Part shown: piece by piece, positions 17,801-27,153 of the stretch
Position numbering within the stretch: position 1 is the first letter of the stretch
Layout of the letters: the number at the start of each line of letters is the position of its first letter
Origin: Alloprevotella sp.
GTDB lineage: Bacteria; Bacteroidota; Bacteroidia; Bacteroidales; Bacteroidaceae
NCBI GenBank assembly: GCA_017471505.1
Contig: JAFUTC010000005.1
Span: 54,043-118,042 of the forward strand
Direction of reading: 5' to 3'
Length of the DNA stretch: 64,000 nt
The notes under the pieces: generated by a model
What the model was told of the DNA's origin: nothing
Databases searched by the model: none
The model's input: only the letters and a program-made list of their open reading frames with translations
Position numbers and translations under genes: made by a program

Positions 17801-20324
17801 CATGAGTTACGGCATGAACGCAAGTGGAAAGTTCCAACACTCGCTTGCAGGTCTGCCACGACTGCCCGAAAACGGCTCATACAGGTATCGCACCAATCCC
17901 GACCCGAACACAGACCCTTGGGTTATCACTGGTGCCATGAAAGTAAACCGCATTCTTAAACCGAGTGAGGTTGATGCAATGGTAGAAGCCGCAGGTCGTG
18001 AGCCTCAACAGCGACAGGCTGGTGCCATCACTGACGAGCAGGTGGAAGCCCTTAACGCCAAGGTGAAGCGTACCATGCAGGAAGACCGCGACATGATGCG
18101 CAGTGCCGTTCAGCAGATGGGTGAGAAGTTGCACACGGACATCAATATCATTGAAGACGTGAACGAAATCACACACCCCAATGCAGCGGTGCAAGAGCGT
18201 AGACGCAAGTCCAAAGGCTGGTATGACACAGCCACAGGACAGGTGAACATCGTTCTTGACAACAACAAGGACATTGACGATGTGAAAGCCAGTGTCGGGC
18301 ATGAGATTATTGCCCATAAGGGTTTGCGTGAACTTGTTGGCGAGGATAACTACAATGACTTCCTTGACGAGACCTATCAGCATTTGCGCGACGACTTGAA
18401 GAAAGGCGTTGATGATGCTGCAGGTCGTGCCTTTATCGACGATACGACCAAGAACGGAAAGCGTGCCAAGAGTTACGAGCAGCACAGACGCAATGCTGTT
18501 GATGAATTGTTCGGACGCATGGCAGAGAAACCGTTTGAGGAGTTCAGCGAGGGCGAGCGTACCTTATGGCAGAAAATCAAAGCCACCGTCCGCAGATTGC
18601 TTGACAAGTTCCTTGGCTCGTTGAAGTTGCCGAAGTGGTTTGAACTTGGCGACAACGAACTGCGTTACATCTTGTGGCGCAGCAAGGAGCGTTTGGAGCG
18701 TGGCAAGGAACGCCCAATAGACCTTGCGCGTGACATCGTGAAGCGTGAGGAACTTGGGCTTGGAGAAGACAATACTTTGTATTCGGAAACAAAAAAAGAT
18801 GCTCACCCCACGCGGCTGCAAACATCTGATGATGCCCAGGCTGTACAAAGGGATGCACATCTTTCGGGTATAAAGGTAGAAATAAATTCTGAAAACAGAG
18901 AAGAAATTGACAAAAATCTTTCTTCCTTGGCTGAAAAAGTTGCTGAGAGCCAGTTGCCAGCAGAAGAATTTCTCGCTGAATTGCGTAAGTCTATGAAGAC
19001 CGAGAGTGAAGACCATAGTGGATATAACATACAGGTTATAGACGGAGAGCAATTGACAATGCGTATTTCAGACCACCATGCAAATGCTAAGCACAACAAG
19101 CAGAATGGCGAGTTCAAAGTTGTTAGCGTTGTTATCAAGACCCCATACTCAAATAATCGTTTCCGTCCACATAAGGAAGTGGAAATGGTGGAGTACACTT
19201 TCGATGCAGACAAACTGACACACGACAATGAACAAAACATTGTAGCAGGTATTCAACAATGGCTTGAGACTGGACAATGCGACATTGAGGGTGCTGTTAC
19301 TGTTCGCAGGTCACCAAGACCTATCAGTAAAGACTCTGCTGTTTACCGTGACCCGGGCGAGGCTGACGGCCTGACGCCTGAAGGTGATGTCGAATCATTC
19401 CCCGAACTGGCTATCGTAGACGCGGATATTCCGGAACCTACGGAAACGGAGAAGGCCACTATCGAGGAAGACATTGACAAGCCTATGGGCGTTATGGCGT
19501 CTATGCGCGAATACGTGTTCAAAGCGGCAAAATCAAGCGAGCAGATGCGCGAGGCCGTAAATGGACTCGCCAAAGACCTGCGCGGCATACGCAAGGCAAT
19601 GTCGATGCAGAAGGACTATGACCGGAAGACGGCGAAGTCGGTAGTGGACATGGTAAAGGTGCAGGGCGTGTTCAGTAAGGCAAGCGGTGCAGAATCCGGA
19701 TGGAATCTGCACCGCCTTAAAATGGTGTTTAGAATTGTCTGTGCGAGTTTACTCGGCTTCGGCAGCAGGCGTTTCTTCTGCAGGCTGTTCGGCGGGAACT
19801 TCCTCTGCAACGGGTGCCTCCTGTGCGGGTACTTCGGCAGCAGGTGCTTCAGCAGCAGCCTTGCGCGAACGACGCGAGCGACGCGTCTTCTTTTCTGCCG
19901 TCTTGGCCATGTTCTCATCGTAGTCAACGAGTTCGATAAAGGCCATGTCGGAACCATCACTCTGACGGAAGCCGAGTTTGATGATTCGAGTGTATCCACC
20001 CGGACGGTCGGCCACTTTCTCGGAGATGTTCTTGAACAGTTCTGTTACGGCATATTTGTCGCGCAGATAACTGAACACAACACGACGCGAGTTGGTGGTA
20101 TCGTTCTTAGACTTGGTGATGAGGGGCTCGATGTATTTCTTCAGAGCCTTTGCCTTGGCGAGAGTCGTAGTGATTCTTTTGTGCATGATCAGGGACACGG
20201 CCATGTTGGAAAGCATGGCGGCTCTGTGGGATGCAGTGCGACTCAGATGGTTGAATTTCTTATTGTGTCTCATTGTTGTTTTGAGCGTTTTGGCAACTTT
20301 AGTCGTTTATTATTCGTCGCCTAA
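14775..20324 (+). CDS. Giant phage polyvalent protein, second large segment
   Basis: Open frame continuing the same protein. Start 14775 (ATG) is nominal; homology begins at 14790. Modules: [18 protein letters not shown] (14790-15230); zincin with HEYDH at 15345-15359; ART-like module with [20 protein letters not shown] (15830-16130); SDHWG module (about 16470-16560); LPD3/BECR-like unit ending FYLHEVAL (16990-17290); [15 protein letters not shown] module (17470-18010), related to the 12.3-kb one; peptidase-like unit with HEIIAH at 18300-18317 and [24 protein letters not shown] module (about 19020-19270). Helical sequence then runs to about 19660. Beyond about 19700 the frame is only antisense to rplQ and is not real coding sequence; the natural C-terminus is missing. 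Confidence 0.7.
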   Translation: MPQKKRFGTTQDLREAGYILPDGTMLDFSGRHQMDEGADTSGLRGQRAVDHRDVKQLNYEADGNTPSGIDTSMPDFIERGAIRIDVNAGTINLAVAPTAAQQAVLRRLVARNDGAVSVDFGNGWDSEHYAEYDEASPRRVLSDIDRYFVEGIKPQGDIQFFRTADGEAYGFTLGGKIYIDPRIATRETPLHEYDHLWSEALEKANPEAWEHLKGKLREKQTVVDYVKKLYPEIEDENELMHEVFSHFSGRRGAEQLKELEEREVAKAKGPINKARIMDIFRTLRDMLREYWTMARNLFAGYNDKLKDMSAEDFADMAMADMLGGFDPRTEIRKREANPHKDAQLRLVVGRNAMEDDYHVGIRSIDDIKTYEEAVREGEGLDSYPDFTREDAERALQEGEITVYSSKPIEQGGFVSTSRMEAKEYAGGGRVYEKRVSLDDVAWIYAGEGQYAKVDEAYSEEKIREIVGDKVTDKNVSRVRGIIPLYNFLGNPKNHEVYAPYRSVHRTPTLNDYYIHTDAKFKAVPTGDRGVADAWQDMKASGKYEHHKSPLSDSEYLIDRESGDIYRMSDHWGRVASCQWDIDNPAEGMQIGKANIKDFKGNNRRGNGYEVDVSNFGARYFNALDKTVKNLETLLGGGIEIDDAVRGRLERALDFYRTAKENHTVLERDRLFYSLAPDEPTQGYGVDAREIALDDRVAQRDYLLSDNYVSSLTGDEFVKGDTPLTERVAEYYAEKYEGKVEREGVGTVLLDERSVKDSIAHGIGRNKAIAFAAVPDIIKEGAIIDRQENWKGRGYGSVTFAAPVAIGGEGYVGVVIAKELVDPKNGTHRFYLHEVALQKSLLSEEFKTGMFTGSKQGDVAKVLKEILSAKENGENVTEDTAKYRIREDEPPTKTGIGYKVFVLKGGKLYPPMVANPNGEATPVGIWLDADAAPVAGVTKTGRQQVKAGGKGTQGGSGKLAYRPGWHLGEIPYALQFNRMNPETGQRELFPANFVWAEVEYANDVDYQEEAMSYGMNASGKFQHSLAGLPRLPENGSYRYRTNPDPNTDPWVITGAMKVNRILKPSEVDAMVEAAGREPQQRQAGAITDEQVEALNAKVKRTMQEDRDMMRSAVQQMGEKLHTDINIIEDVNEITHPNAAVQERRRKSKGWYDTATGQVNIVLDNNKDIDDVKASVGHEIIAHKGLRELVGEDNYNDFLDETYQHLRDDLKKGVDDAAGRAFIDDTTKNGKRAKSYEQHRRNAVDELFGRMAEKPFEEFSEGERTLWQKIKATVRRLLDKFLGSLKLPKWFELGDNELRYILWRSKERLERGKERPIDLARDIVKREELGLGEDNTLYSETKKDAHPTRLQTSDDAQAVQRDAHLSGIKVEINSENREEIDKNLSSLAEKVAESQLPAEEFLAELRKSMKTESEDHSGYNIQVIDGEQLTMRISDHHANAKHNKQNGEFKVVSVVIKTPYSNNRFRPHKEVEMVEYTFDADKLTHDNEQNIVAGIQQWLETGQCDIEGAVTVRRSPRPISKDSAVYRDPGEADGLTPEGDVESFPELAIVDADIPEPTETEKATIEEDIDKPMGVMASMREYVFKAAKSSEQMREAVNGLAKDLRGIRKAMSMQKDYDRKTAKSVVDMVKVQGVFSKASGAESGWNLHRLKMVFRIVCASLLGFGSRRFFCRLFGGNFLCNGCLLCGYFGSRCFSSSLARTTRATRLLFCRLGHVLIVVNEFDKGHVGTITLTEAEFDDSSVSTRTVGHFLGDVLEQFCYGIFVAQITEHNTTRVGGIVLRLGDEGLDVFLQSLCLGESRSDSFVHDQGHGHVGKHGGSVGCSATQMVEFLIVSHCCFERFGNFSRLLFVA
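14782..14789 (+). other. A8 tract joining the two large segments (frameshift site)
   Basis: A run of eight A. Upstream frame reads [10 protein letters not shown] and soon stops at 14839. Removing one A gives NAAKK followed by [18 protein letters not shown], which is the conserved start of the next module. The shift required is +1, or one extra A. It may be a real mutation, a sequencing or assembly error, or transcriptional slippage on the homopolymer. Confidence 0.8.
19684..19715. terminator. 14-bp hairpin at the rplQ/phage junction
   Basis: Arms 19684-19697 and 19702-19715 are complementary except for one A:A mismatch, with a GGAT loop. It lies 34 bp past the rplQ stop (minus) and at the point where phage-like sequence ends. 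There is no clean U-run on either side, so it is either a weak terminator of the alpha operon or a structure linked to the junction. Confidence 0.45.
19749..20273 (-). CDS. rplQ: 50S ribosomal protein L17
   Basis: 174 aa. Residues 1-120 are the L17 fold (start [17 protein letters not shown], then the GGYTRI segment). They are followed by a basic stretch [13 protein letters not shown] and an Ala/Glu/Pro-rich acidic tail, an extension usual in Bacteroidetes L17. L17 binds 23S rRNA near the exit tunnel. It is the last gene of the alpha operon, 36 bp after rpoA. The plus-strand giant ORF runs antisense through it by chance. Confidence 0.95.
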   Translation of the reverse strand: MRHNKKFNHLSRTASHRAAMLSNMAVSLIMHKRITTTLAKAKALKKYIEPLITKSKNDTTNSRRVVFSYLRDKYAVTELFKNISEKVADRPGGYTRIIKLGFRQSDGSDMAFIELVDYDENMAKTAEKKTRRSRRSRKAAAEAPAAEVPAQEAPVAEEVPAEQPAEETPAAEAE

Positions 20325-21299
20325 TTGGTATTTAGTGATATCCATCCCAAACGACAGATTCTTACCCGCGAGCAAATCATCAAGCTCGGTGAGTGATTTC
20401 TTACCGAAGTTGCGGAACTTGAGCAGGTCGTTCTTGTTGAGCTGAACGAGGTCGGCCAGAGTCTCTACGTTGGCAGCCTTCAAGCAGTTGAGGGCGCGAA
20501 CGGAGAGGTTGAGGTCGTTGAGTTTCTGCTTCAGGAGCTGACGCATGCGCAATGCTTCTTCGTCTATCGGATGGTTTTCGAGGTTTGCACTGTTGTCCTC
20601 GGTGATGCTTTCGTCGGAGAACAGGGCAAAATGATAGATGAGTATGCGTGCGGCTTCTTTGAGCGCATCTTTCGGCTGGATGGATCCGTCCGTTGTGATT
20701 TCGAGCACAAGCTTGTCGTAGTCGGTCTTCTGCTCAACGCGGAAAGGCTCGACGCTGTACTTCACATTGCGGATGGGGGTGTAGATGGAATCGATGGCGA
20801 GCGTGTTGATGGTATCGCAGAAGATGCGGTTTTCCTCAGAGGGAACGTAGCCGCGTCCTTTGTTGACGCTCAGTTCGATTGTCATGCTAACTTTTGGGTT
20901 GTCGAGATGGCAGATTACCAAGTCGGGGTTCAGCACCTCGAATCCGTTGAGATGGATGTCGCCGGCCTTAAACTCCTTGGTGTTGGTAATGGTCATCTGG
21001 GTCTTCTCCGTATCGTACTCTTCCACTAACTTTTTGAAGCGAACCTGCTTCAAGTTGAGGATGATGTTCGTCACGTCCTCACGCACTCCCGGGACGGAGG
21101 CAAATTCATGCTCAACACCTTCTATCTTAATGGTGTTGATGGCATAACCTTCAAGGGACGACAGCAGGATGCGACGCAATGCATTTCCTATGGTCGTGCC
21201 AAATCCGGGCTCCAGCGGGCGGAACTCAAACTTGCCATAGAAATTGTCACTCTCCAACATGATGACCTTGTCGGGTTTCTGAAATGCTAATATTGCCAT
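20310..21299 (-). CDS. rpoA: RNA polymerase subunit alpha
   Basis: 329 aa from the ATG at 21299 ([15 protein letters not shown]); a longer frame to 21389 adds 30 residues not part of the family. The N-terminal domain (about 1-230) dimerises and nucleates beta and beta' assembly; [20 protein letters not shown] is its signature. The C-terminal domain (about 250-329) has the helix-hairpin-helix [19 protein letters not shown], which contacts DNA and activators. It lies between rpsD and rplQ as in most bacteria. Confidence 0.97.
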   Translation of the reverse strand: MAILAFQKPDKVIMLESDNFYGKFEFRPLEPGFGTTIGNALRRILLSSLEGYAINTIKIEGVEHEFASVPGVREDVTNIILNLKQVRFKKLVEEYDTEKTQMTITNTKEFKAGDIHLNGFEVLNPDLVICHLDNPKVSMTIELSVNKGRGYVPSEENRIFCDTINTLAIDSIYTPIRNVKYSVEPFRVEQKTDYDKLVLEITTDGSIQPKDALKEAARILIYHFALFSDESITEDNSANLENHPIDEEALRMRQLLKQKLNDLNLSVRALNCLKAANVETLADLVQLNKNDLLKFRNFGKKSLTELDDLLAGKNLSFGMDITKYQLGDE

Positions 21300-21393
21300 A
21301 TTGTTCGATTTGTTTAAAGATTGGGAGTTGTCGGTAAACAAGCGGTCGTGCAAGTATGAGGCGCACGACACGCTTATTTTGTTTGCCAACTAA

Positions 21394-22002
21394 TTAGTTC
21401 TTAGAGTACAACTCGACGATGAGCTGTTCCTTAATGTTTTCAGGAATATCAGCGCGCTCGGGCTTGTGAAGCAACTTGCCACCCTTTACGCTCTCGTCCC
21501 ACTCTACCCAGGGGTATTTGCTGTGGTTGAAACCAGCAAGTGAGTCGGTGATAACCTCGAGGCTCTTCGACTTTTCGCGAACTGCAACAATCTGTCCGGG
21601 CTTAACGCTGTAGGAAGGAATGTTCACCACGCCGCCATCAACGGTGATGTGACGGTGGTTGACCAACTGACGGGCAGCGGCACGAGTGGGAGCAATACCC
21701 AGACGATAGACTACATTGTCAAGACGGCATTCCAGATTCTGCAACAGAATTTCACCCGTAATACCCTTGGCAGCTGCTGCCTTGTCGAACATATTACGGA
21801 ACTGACGCTCCAGCACGCCATAGGTGTACTTGGCCTTCTGCTTTTCAGCCAACATTACACCATATTCGGATGTCTTGCGACGACGATTGTTTCCCTGCTG
21901 TCCGGGAGGATTGGTGCGCTTTGCAAGCACTTTGTCCGGTCCGAAGATAGCTTCGCCAAATCGACGCGAAATACGAGACTTTGGTCCTGTATACTTTGCC
22001 AT
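21394..22002 (-). CDS. rpsD: 30S ribosomal protein S4
   Basis: 202 aa. Primary 16S rRNA binder that starts 30S body assembly. The S4 RNA-binding domain is visible as [20 protein letters not shown] followed by [10 protein letters not shown]. The N-terminal region ([19 protein letters not shown]) lacks the four cysteines of zinc-binding S4, so this is the zinc-free type. It follows rpsK by 38 bp and precedes rpoA; in other bacteria S4 represses the alpha operon, but no such site could be identified here. Confidence 0.96.
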   Translation of the reverse strand: MAKYTGPKSRISRRFGEAIFGPDKVLAKRTNPPGQQGNNRRRKTSEYGVMLAEKQKAKYTYGVLERQFRNMFDKAAAAKGITGEILLQNLECRLDNVVYRLGIAPTRAAARQLVNHRHITVDGGVVNIPSYSVKPGQIVAVREKSKSLEVITDSLAGFNHSKYPWVEWDESVKGGKLLHKPERADIPENIKEQLIVELYSKN

Positions 22003-22040
22003 TATTCTTAATTATTTTTCAGTTTGTTCTACAAATTTCA

Positions 22041-22427
22041 TTAAACTCTTCTTCTCTTCGGAGGACGGCAACCATTGTGCGGAAGCGGAGTAACGTCGAT
22101 AATTTCGGTTACTTCGATACCTGCACCGTGGATGGCACGGATGGCCGATTCACGACCGTTACCCGGACCCTTCACGTAGGCTTTCACCTTACGAAGACCC
22201 AAGTCGAAGGCTACCTTTGCACAGTCCTGTGCGGCCATCTGGGCGGCATACGGCGTGTTCTTCTTAGAACCGCGGAAACCCATCTTACCGGCACTCGACC
22301 AAGAGATAATCTGACCTTCGCTGTTAGCCAAGCTTACAATGATATTGTTAAAAGAACTGTGAACATGAAGTTGGCCCAGGGCATCAACCTTCACGTTGCG
22401 TTTCTTAGCTGCTGTTTTCTTTGCCAT
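22041..22427 (-). CDS. rpsK: 30S ribosomal protein S11
   Basis: 128 aa, standard length. Forms the 30S platform with S6, S18 and S21 near the mRNA exit. The [21 protein letters not shown] and [14 protein letters not shown] segments are family signatures, and the C-terminus [15 protein letters not shown] is nearly universal. It lies between rpsM and rpsD with 9 bp from rpsM. Confidence 0.97.
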   Translation of the reverse strand: MAKKTAAKKRNVKVDALGQLHVHSSFNNIIVSLANSEGQIISWSSAGKMGFRGSKKNTPYAAQMAAQDCAKVAFDLGLRKVKAYVKGPGNGRESAIRAIHGAGIEVTEIIDVTPLPHNGCRPPKRRRV

Positions 22428-22436
22428 AATTATCTA

Positions 22437-22817
22437 TTATTTAGTAGCCTTTTTCTTATTTGCAACTGTCTTCTTGCGACCCTTGCGAGTGCGGGCATTG
22501 TTCTTCGTGCTCTGACCACGTACGGGAAGACCGATACGATGGCGTACGCCACGGTAGCAACCAATGTCCATAAGACGTTTAATGTTCATTTGGATTTCGC
22601 TGCGGAGGTCACCCTCTACTTTGAAATCGGCACCAATGACTTCACGGATCTTTGCGGCCTGGTCGTCGGTCCAGTCCTTCACCTTGATGTCTTTGTCTAT
22701 GCCGGCCTTTTCAAGGATTTTGCCAGCACTACTGCGACCTATTCCATAGATATAGGTCAGGGCGATTTCCCCACGCTTGTTCTGGGGTAAATCTACACCA
22801 ACAATTCTTATTGCCAT
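22437..22817 (-). CDS. rpsM: 30S ribosomal protein S13
   Basis: 126 aa. Located in the 30S head and forms bridges to the 50S subunit. The helix-two-turn-helix region carries [19 protein letters not shown], and the basic tail has [22 protein letters not shown], which reaches toward the P-site tRNA. It is first of the alpha block after rpmJ. Confidence 0.97.
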   Translation of the reverse strand: MAIRIVGVDLPQNKRGEIALTYIYGIGRSSAGKILEKAGIDKDIKVKDWTDDQAAKIREVIGADFKVEGDLRSEIQMNIKRLMDIGCYRGVRHRIGLPVRGQSTKNNARTRKGRKKTVANKKKATK

Positions 22818-22847
22818 ATACTAGTTTTATTATTAGCGATAACTTGA

Positions 22848-22964
22848 TTAACCCTGACGAAGTTTCATCTTCGGGTTTTTCTTATTAATCACATACAAAC
22901 GACCCTTGCGCCGTACTATTTTGCAATCAGCGGAACGCTTCTTCAAGGATGCTCTTGTTTTCAT
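22848..22964 (-). CDS. rpmJ: 50S ribosomal protein L36, zinc-free type
   Basis: 38 aa, easily missed because of its size: [16 protein letters not shown], then [16 protein letters not shown] and a KLRQG end. The family fold and the ending (K.RQG) are clear. Of the zinc ligands C11, C14, C27 and H33 of classical L36 only C14 remains (S11, N27, M33), so it cannot bind zinc. It lies between infA and rpsM, its normal place. Smallest protein of the 50S subunit, on 23S rRNA near the peptidyl transferase region. Confidence 0.95.
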   Translation of the reverse strand: MKTRASLKKRSADCKIVRRKGRLYVINKKNPKMKLRQG

Positions 22965-22984
22965 TATTATTCTATATTGCTTAT

Positions 22985-23203
22985 TTATTTATATCTGAAT
23001 ACGATTCGCCCCTTCGTCAGGTCATAAGGACTCATTTCGACCTTCACCTTATCGCCGGGAAGAATCTTGATGTAATGCATGCGCATCTTTCCTGAAATGT
23101 GTGCCGTAATGACATGGCCATTCTCAAGCTCCACACGGAACATTGCATTGCTAAGAGACTCTGCAATTACGCCATCCTGTTCAATTACAAGTTGCTTTGA
23201 CAT
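22985..23203 (-). CDS. infA: Translation initiation factor IF-1
   Basis: 72 aa, a single S1-type OB-fold. It occupies the A site of the 30S subunit during initiation. [20 protein letters not shown] and [18 protein letters not shown] are the family signatures. It follows secY by 26 bp and precedes rpmJ by 20 bp. In many Bacteroidales the methionine aminopeptidase gene map lies between secY and infA; here it is absent. Confidence 0.97.
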   Translation of the reverse strand: MSKQLVIEQDGVIAESLSNAMFRVELENGHVITAHISGKMRMHYIKILPGDKVKVEMSPYDLTKGRIVFRYK

Positions 23204-23229
23204 AATTTATTTGTTAATGCAGGGTTGGA

Positions 23230-24576
23230 TTAGTATGCGGATACCGATGAGGAGGTACGAGTGCGACCTGTGCTGAGCAGACCTTCGTAGTGGCGAACGA
23301 GCATGTAGCTCTGAATCTGCTGCAGCGTGTCAATAACCACACCGACAAGAATCAACAGCGACGTGCCACCAAAGAACTGGGCAAATCCTTGCTTCACTCC
23401 GAGGAGTACGGCAAAGGCCGGCATGATGGCTATCAACGCGATGAACAACGAACCGGGGAAGGTGATTCGAGTCATCACGGTGTCGATATAGTCGGCAGTC
23501 GGTTTGCCAGGCTTCACACCGGGAATGAATCCGCTGTTGCGCTTCATGTCGTCGGCCATCTGGTTCGGGTTCATCGTGATGGCAGTGTAGAAGTAAGTGA
23601 AGGCCACAATCAGAATCACATAAAGTACGTTATATGGGAAACTGAACTGATCGGACAACATTCTTACAAATGTACCGCCGCCGTTGCTCGAGAACGCAGA
23701 AAGCAGAGTTGCCGGTATGAACATGATTGCCTGTGCAAAAATGATAGGCATTACGTTTGCTGCAAAAAGCTTGAGGGGGATGTACTGGCGGGCACCACCG
23801 AACTGGCGGTTGCCTTCCATGCGCTTGGCATACTGTACGGGCACCTTGCGCACTGCCTTTACGAGGATGATGGACAGGGCCATTACGAAGAGCAATGCTA
23901 CAATCTCGAACAGGAACTTGATGAGACCGCCGCCTTCAGCACCCGAAAGAGCCGTTGTGAACTCTTCCATGATGGCACTGGGGAAGCGGGCGATGATACC
24001 AATCATGATGATCAGGGATACACCGTTGCCAAGTCCTTTGTCCGTGATGCGCTCACCAAGCCACAGGATAAACATACTTCCGGCTGCCAGGATGATGGCA
24101 GAGGAAAGCATGAACCAGAACGTGTCGCCTACGATGAAGGCTCCGCTCTGACCCACCTGCGAACGCAGGTTAATCATGTAGGTCGGTGCCTGGAACAGTA
24201 GGATGACGATGGTAAGCCAGCGCGTGTACTGGTTAATCTTACGACGACCACTCTCTCCTTCGCGTTGCAGCTTCTGGAAATAAGGTACTGCTACTGCTAA
24301 CAATTGTATTACGATGGAGGCCGAGATGTACGGCATGATACCTAAAGCAAATACCGAAGCATTTGAGAAGGCGCCACCGGAAAACATGTTTAACAGAGAC
24401 ATAAGTCCTTCGTTTGTCTGCGCCTGCAAAGCAGCCAGCTTACTCGGGTCGATGCCGGGCAGCACTACAAACGAGCCAAATCGATAGATGGCAACGAACA
24501 AGAGAGTGATGAGGAGGCGAACACGCAGGTCCTCAATTCTCCAGATATTCTTAATGGTCTCTATTAACTTTTTCAT
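23230..24576 (-). CDS. secY: Preprotein translocase subunit SecY
   Basis: 448 aa with about ten hydrophobic membrane segments. Core of the SecYEG channel in the inner membrane. The N-terminus MKKLIETIKNIWRIEDLRVR and the signature ALGIMPYISASIVIQLL (plug and TM2 region) are clear, as is the RRKINQYTRWLTI segment of the second cytoplasmic loop. It lies 9 bp after rplO in the spc block, as usual. SecE is encoded at 61.9 kb in the same window. Confidence 0.97.
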   Translation of the reverse strand: MKKLIETIKNIWRIEDLRVRLLITLLFVAIYRFGSFVVLPGIDPSKLAALQAQTNEGLMSLLNMFSGGAFSNASVFALGIMPYISASIVIQLLAVAVPYFQKLQREGESGRRKINQYTRWLTIVILLFQAPTYMINLRSQVGQSGAFIVGDTFWFMLSSAIILAAGSMFILWLGERITDKGLGNGVSLIIMIGIIARFPSAIMEEFTTALSGAEGGGLIKFLFEIVALLFVMALSIILVKAVRKVPVQYAKRMEGNRQFGGARQYIPLKLFAANVMPIIFAQAIMFIPATLLSAFSSNGGGTFVRMLSDQFSFPYNVLYVILIVAFTYFYTAITMNPNQMADDMKRNSGFIPGVKPGKPTADYIDTVMTRITFPGSLFIALIAIMPAFAVLLGVKQGFAQFFGGTSLLILVGVVIDTLQQIQSYMLVRHYEGLLSTGRTRTSSSVSAY

Positions 24577-24585
24577 AACAATAGG

Positions 24586-25032
24586 TTAGAGTTTAGTTGC
24601 AGTGCCTCCCAAAGCCACAATAGCTTCCTCAGCCTTTTTGGAGAATGCGTTTGCTTCAACTTGCAATTTCAGTTTGAGCTCGCCTTCGCCAAGAATCTTG
24701 AAAAGCTGGTTCTTCGAGATGAAACCTGCAGAGATGAGTTCTTCGCGACCAATCTTCTCGAGGTTCTTCTTTTCAGCGAGTTCCTGAAGCACTACGAGGT
24801 TGATGGCTTTATACTCTACGCGGTTGATGTTCTTAAAACCAAATTTGGGAAGACGACGCTGAAGAGGCATCTGACCACCTTCAAAACCAATCTTCTTGTG
24901 GTAGCCGGAGCGTGCTTTTGCTCCTTTGTGTCCACGAGTAGAAGTGCCACCCATGCCAGAACCTGGTCCGCGACCAATTCTTCTATCGTGATGAGTAGAA
25001 CCTGCTGCTGGTTTAAGTGTATGTAATTTCAT
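24586..25032 (-). CDS. rplO: 50S ribosomal protein L15
   Basis: 148 aa. Binds 23S rRNA during late 50S assembly. The glycine- and arginine-rich N-terminal arm is typical (GRGPGSGMGGTSTRGHKG), followed by KIGFEGGQMPLQRRLPKFGF and a C-terminal globular domain. It starts 13 bp after rpmD and is followed by secY at 9 bp, the normal order. Confidence 0.97.
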   Translation of the reverse strand: MKLHTLKPAAGSTHHDRRIGRGPGSGMGGTSTRGHKGAKARSGYHKKIGFEGGQMPLQRRLPKFGFKNINRVEYKAINLVVLQELAEKKNLEKIGREELISAGFISKNQLFKILGEGELKLKLQVEANAFSKKAEEAIVALGGTATKL

Positions 25033-25045
25033 ATTTTCTACTGTA

Positions 25046-25222
25046 TTATTCTATGACCTTAATCAAGTGACTTACTTTGCGAATCATGCCACGAGTGCAC
25101 TCGTTGTCAACGATTTCGACTTGCTGATGCATCTTGTGAAGTCCAAGTGCGTCGAGCGTTCCTTTTTGGTCTTTCGGAGTATGAATCCGACTTCTGATTT
25201 GTTCAATTTTTATTGTTGCCAT
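25046..25222 (-). CDS. rpmD: 50S ribosomal protein L30
   Basis: 58 aa from the ATG at 25222 (MATIKIEQIRSRIHTPKDQ). A longer frame to 25291 overlaps rpsE and is not real. Short ferredoxin-like fold, family pattern TLDALGLHKMHQQVE followed by GMIRKVSHLIKV. Between rpsE (7 bp) and rplO (13 bp). Confidence 0.95.
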   Translation of the reverse strand: MATIKIEQIRSRIHTPKDQKGTLDALGLHKMHQQVEIVDNECTRGMIRKVSHLIKVIE

Positions 25223-25229
25223 AGTCGTA

Positions 25230-25736
25230 TTATCCTCTAAAAACTTTTTCCACTGAGATTCCACGCTGGGCGGCAATGGTGCGTGCATCACGCATATTGC
25301 TCAGAGCGGCAATCGTTGCTTTAACCAAATTGTGAGGGTTGGAAGAGCCCTTGGACTTAGCCAGGACATTCTTGATACCCACACTGTCGAGCACGGCACG
25401 CATAGCACCACCGGCTACGACACCAGTACCCTCAGAGGCAGGAAGCAGAATAACTTCTGCACCACCATAATGAGCACTCATCTCGTGGGGAACAGTACCC
25501 TTCAATACGGGCACCTTAACAAGGTTCTTCTTGGCAGCCTCAACGCCCTTGGCAATAGCGGCCGAAACTTCGCCAGCCTTACCCAAGCCATAGCCGATGA
25601 CACCATTACCATCGCCCACTACTACGATAGCGGCGAAAGTAAAGGTTCTACCACCCTTGGTTACCTTCGTTGTACGATTGATAGCAACCAGTCTATCTTT
25701 TAATTCTTCGCTGTTTACGTTTATTCTGTTTGCCAT
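25230..25736 (-). CDS. rpsE: 30S ribosomal protein S5
   Basis: 168 aa. Sits near the mRNA entry and decoding site and affects accuracy. An N-terminal double-stranded-RNA-binding-like domain includes [20 protein letters not shown] and [12 protein letters not shown]. The C-terminal domain has [20 protein letters not shown]. Normal order between rplR and rpmD. Confidence 0.97.
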   Translation of the reverse strand: MANRINVNSEELKDRLVAINRTTKVTKGGRTFTFAAIVVVGDGNGVIGYGLGKAGEVSAAIAKGVEAAKKNLVKVPVLKGTVPHEMSAHYGGAEVILLPASEGTGVVAGGAMRAVLDSVGIKNVLAKSKGSSNPHNLVKATIAALSNMRDARTIAAQRGISVEKVFRG

Positions 25737-25742
25737 AATCTT

Positions 25743-26087
25743 CTATAGTTTAAGTCCACCTTTACGAGCGCCTTCAGCCACTTCCTTCACACGGCCGTGG
25801 TACAGGTAACCGTTACGGTCAAATACAACGGTGGTGATGCCTGCGGCAAGAGCTTTCTCGGCAATCATTTCTCCCACTTTGGCGGCCTGTTCTTTCTTAG
25901 GCATGGTCTCCAAGCCCAAAGAGGAAGCGCTTACCAACGTAGAAGCGGTTTCGTCATTAATTATTTGCACATAGATTTGCTTGTTGCTGCGGAAAACAGT
26001 CAAGCGGGGACGTTCCGTGGTTCCGGAAATCTTATTACGAACCCTATATTTAATCTTGATGCGACGTTGTTCTTTTCTTGTAGTCAT
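25743..26087 (-). CDS. rplR: 50S ribosomal protein L18
   Basis: 114 aa. Binds 5S rRNA and helps dock it on the 50S subunit with L5. Characteristic sequences are [20 protein letters not shown] near the start and [20 protein letters not shown] at the end. 6 bp before rpsE and 22 bp after rplF. Confidence 0.97.
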   Translation of the reverse strand: MTTRKEQRRIKIKYRVRNKISGTTERPRLTVFRSNKQIYVQIINDETASTLVSASSLGLETMPKKEQAAKVGEMIAEKALAAGITTVVFDRNGYLYHGRVKEVAEGARKGGLKL

Positions 26088-26109
26088 AATTTTTTTCTCC
26101 TCTTAATTA

Positions 26110-26679
26110 TTACTTAGCACCGGCAGCCTTTCCGCTCTTACGACGGATCTTCTCACCGATATAAAGTATACCCTTGCCCTTATAAGGCTCCGGTTTACGG
26201 AATGAACGAATTTTTGCACATACAAGGCCTAACAACTGCTTGTCGCAGGACTCAAGACAGATGTACGGGTTTTTATTGCGCTCCGTCTTGGTCTCCACCT
26301 TGATTTCAGGCGGCAACTGCAAGAAGATGCTGTGAGTATAGCCAAGGGTAAACTCCATGAGGTTGCCCTGGTTAGACACACGATAACCCACACCTACGAG
26401 TTCGAGTTCTTTCTTGTAACCTTCGCTTACGCCAACCACCATGTTGTTGATCAGGGCGCGATACAGGCCGTGGAAGGCTTGCTTCTGCTTCTGCTCTACC
26501 TGGTCGTTCTTCTCGTCGATAGCGAAATGGATAGAACCGTCTTCAATAGTTACATTAATGGAAGGATTCACAGCCTGAGTAAGCTCACCCTTCGGACCTT
26601 TTACGGTCACTACATTATCCTCGATGTTTACAGTAACACCGGCAGGAATGTTAATCGGCAATTTACCAATTCTAGACAT
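26110..26679 (-). CDS. rplF: 50S ribosomal protein L6
   Basis: 189 aa from the ATG at 26679 (MSRIGKLPINIPAGV). A longer frame to 26724 runs into rpsH and is dismissed. Two related alpha/beta halves; the second carries the family end motif KPEPYKGKGILYIGEKIRRK. Located near the factor-binding site. 16 bp after rpsH. Confidence 0.97.
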   Translation of the reverse strand: MSRIGKLPINIPAGVTVNIEDNVVTVKGPKGELTQAVNPSINVTIEDGSIHFAIDEKNDQVEQKQKQAFHGLYRALINNMVVGVSEGYKKELELVGVGYRVSNQGNLMEFTLGYTHSIFLQLPPEIKVETKTERNKNPYICLESCDKQLLGLVCAKIRSFRKPEPYKGKGILYIGEKIRRKSGKAAGAK

Positions 26680-26695
26680 TTTGTTCCTCCTTACA

Positions 26696-27091
26696 TTAAT
26701 AGATATAGCAAAGAACCTCTCCACCGATCTTCTCGATAGAAGCTTCCTTGTCTGTCATTACACCTTTGGATGTGGATACAATTGCTATACCCAATCCGTT
26801 AATTACGCGTGGCATCTCACGGTAGCCGGTATACTTACGCATACCAGGGCGGGAAATGCGCTGAAGGCTTTTAATAGCACTTTCTTTGGTCTGAGGGTCA
26901 TACTTCAAGGCAATCTTGATGGTGCCCTGAGGTCCTTCTTCCTCGAACTTGTAGTTGAGGATGTAACCCTTCTCAAAAAGGATCTTGGTGATGTCCTTTT
27001 TCAGATTTGATGCGGGAATCTCTACCACCCTGTGCTTAGCCTGGATGGCATTGCGTAACCGCGTCAAATAATCTGCAATGGGATCTGTCAT
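26696..27091 (-). CDS. rpsH: 30S ribosomal protein S8
   Basis: 131 aa. Central-domain 16S rRNA binder; in E. coli its protein also represses the spc operon. Family features are MTDPIADYLTRLRNAI at the start and the C-terminal ISTSKGVMTDKEA motif. It lies between rpsN and rplF. Confidence 0.97.
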   Translation of the reverse strand: MTDPIADYLTRLRNAIQAKHRVVEIPASNLKKDITKILFEKGYILNYKFEEEGPQGTIKIALKYDPQTKESAIKSLQRISRPGMRKYTGYREMPRVINGLGIAIVSTSKGVMTDKEASIEKIGGEVLCYIY

Positions 27092-27153
27092 AAAATGAAT
27101 TTGTTAATTGATCGGGACTACCCCGACAATATTAATAAATGTGTATTTAGTGT

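Larger units (their letters stand above)
6470..19716 (+). mobile_element. Phage-derived insert: giant polyvalent gene without its natural ends
   Basis: About 13.2 kb, all on the plus strand, encodes one chain of roughly 4,400 codons once four single-base frameshifts are repaired. The modules match the polyvalent proteins known from phages and conjugative elements: BECR-fold nucleases, LPD-type associated domains, zincin metallopeptidases and ADP-ribosyltransferase-like units. No integrase, terminase, portal or capsid gene accompanies it. No promoter, start or natural terminus is visible. Left edge is between the TonB receptor stop (6433) and about 6480; right edge is between about 19660 and the rplQ stop at 19749. 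It may be a decayed prophage remnant or an assembly chimera. Confidence 0.75.

Noticed and set aside
19749-20324. Reading of the giant gene through rplQ as a real C-terminus
   Set aside because: The sequence there is the exact antisense of rplQ. The apparent protein has no similarity to polyvalent proteins.
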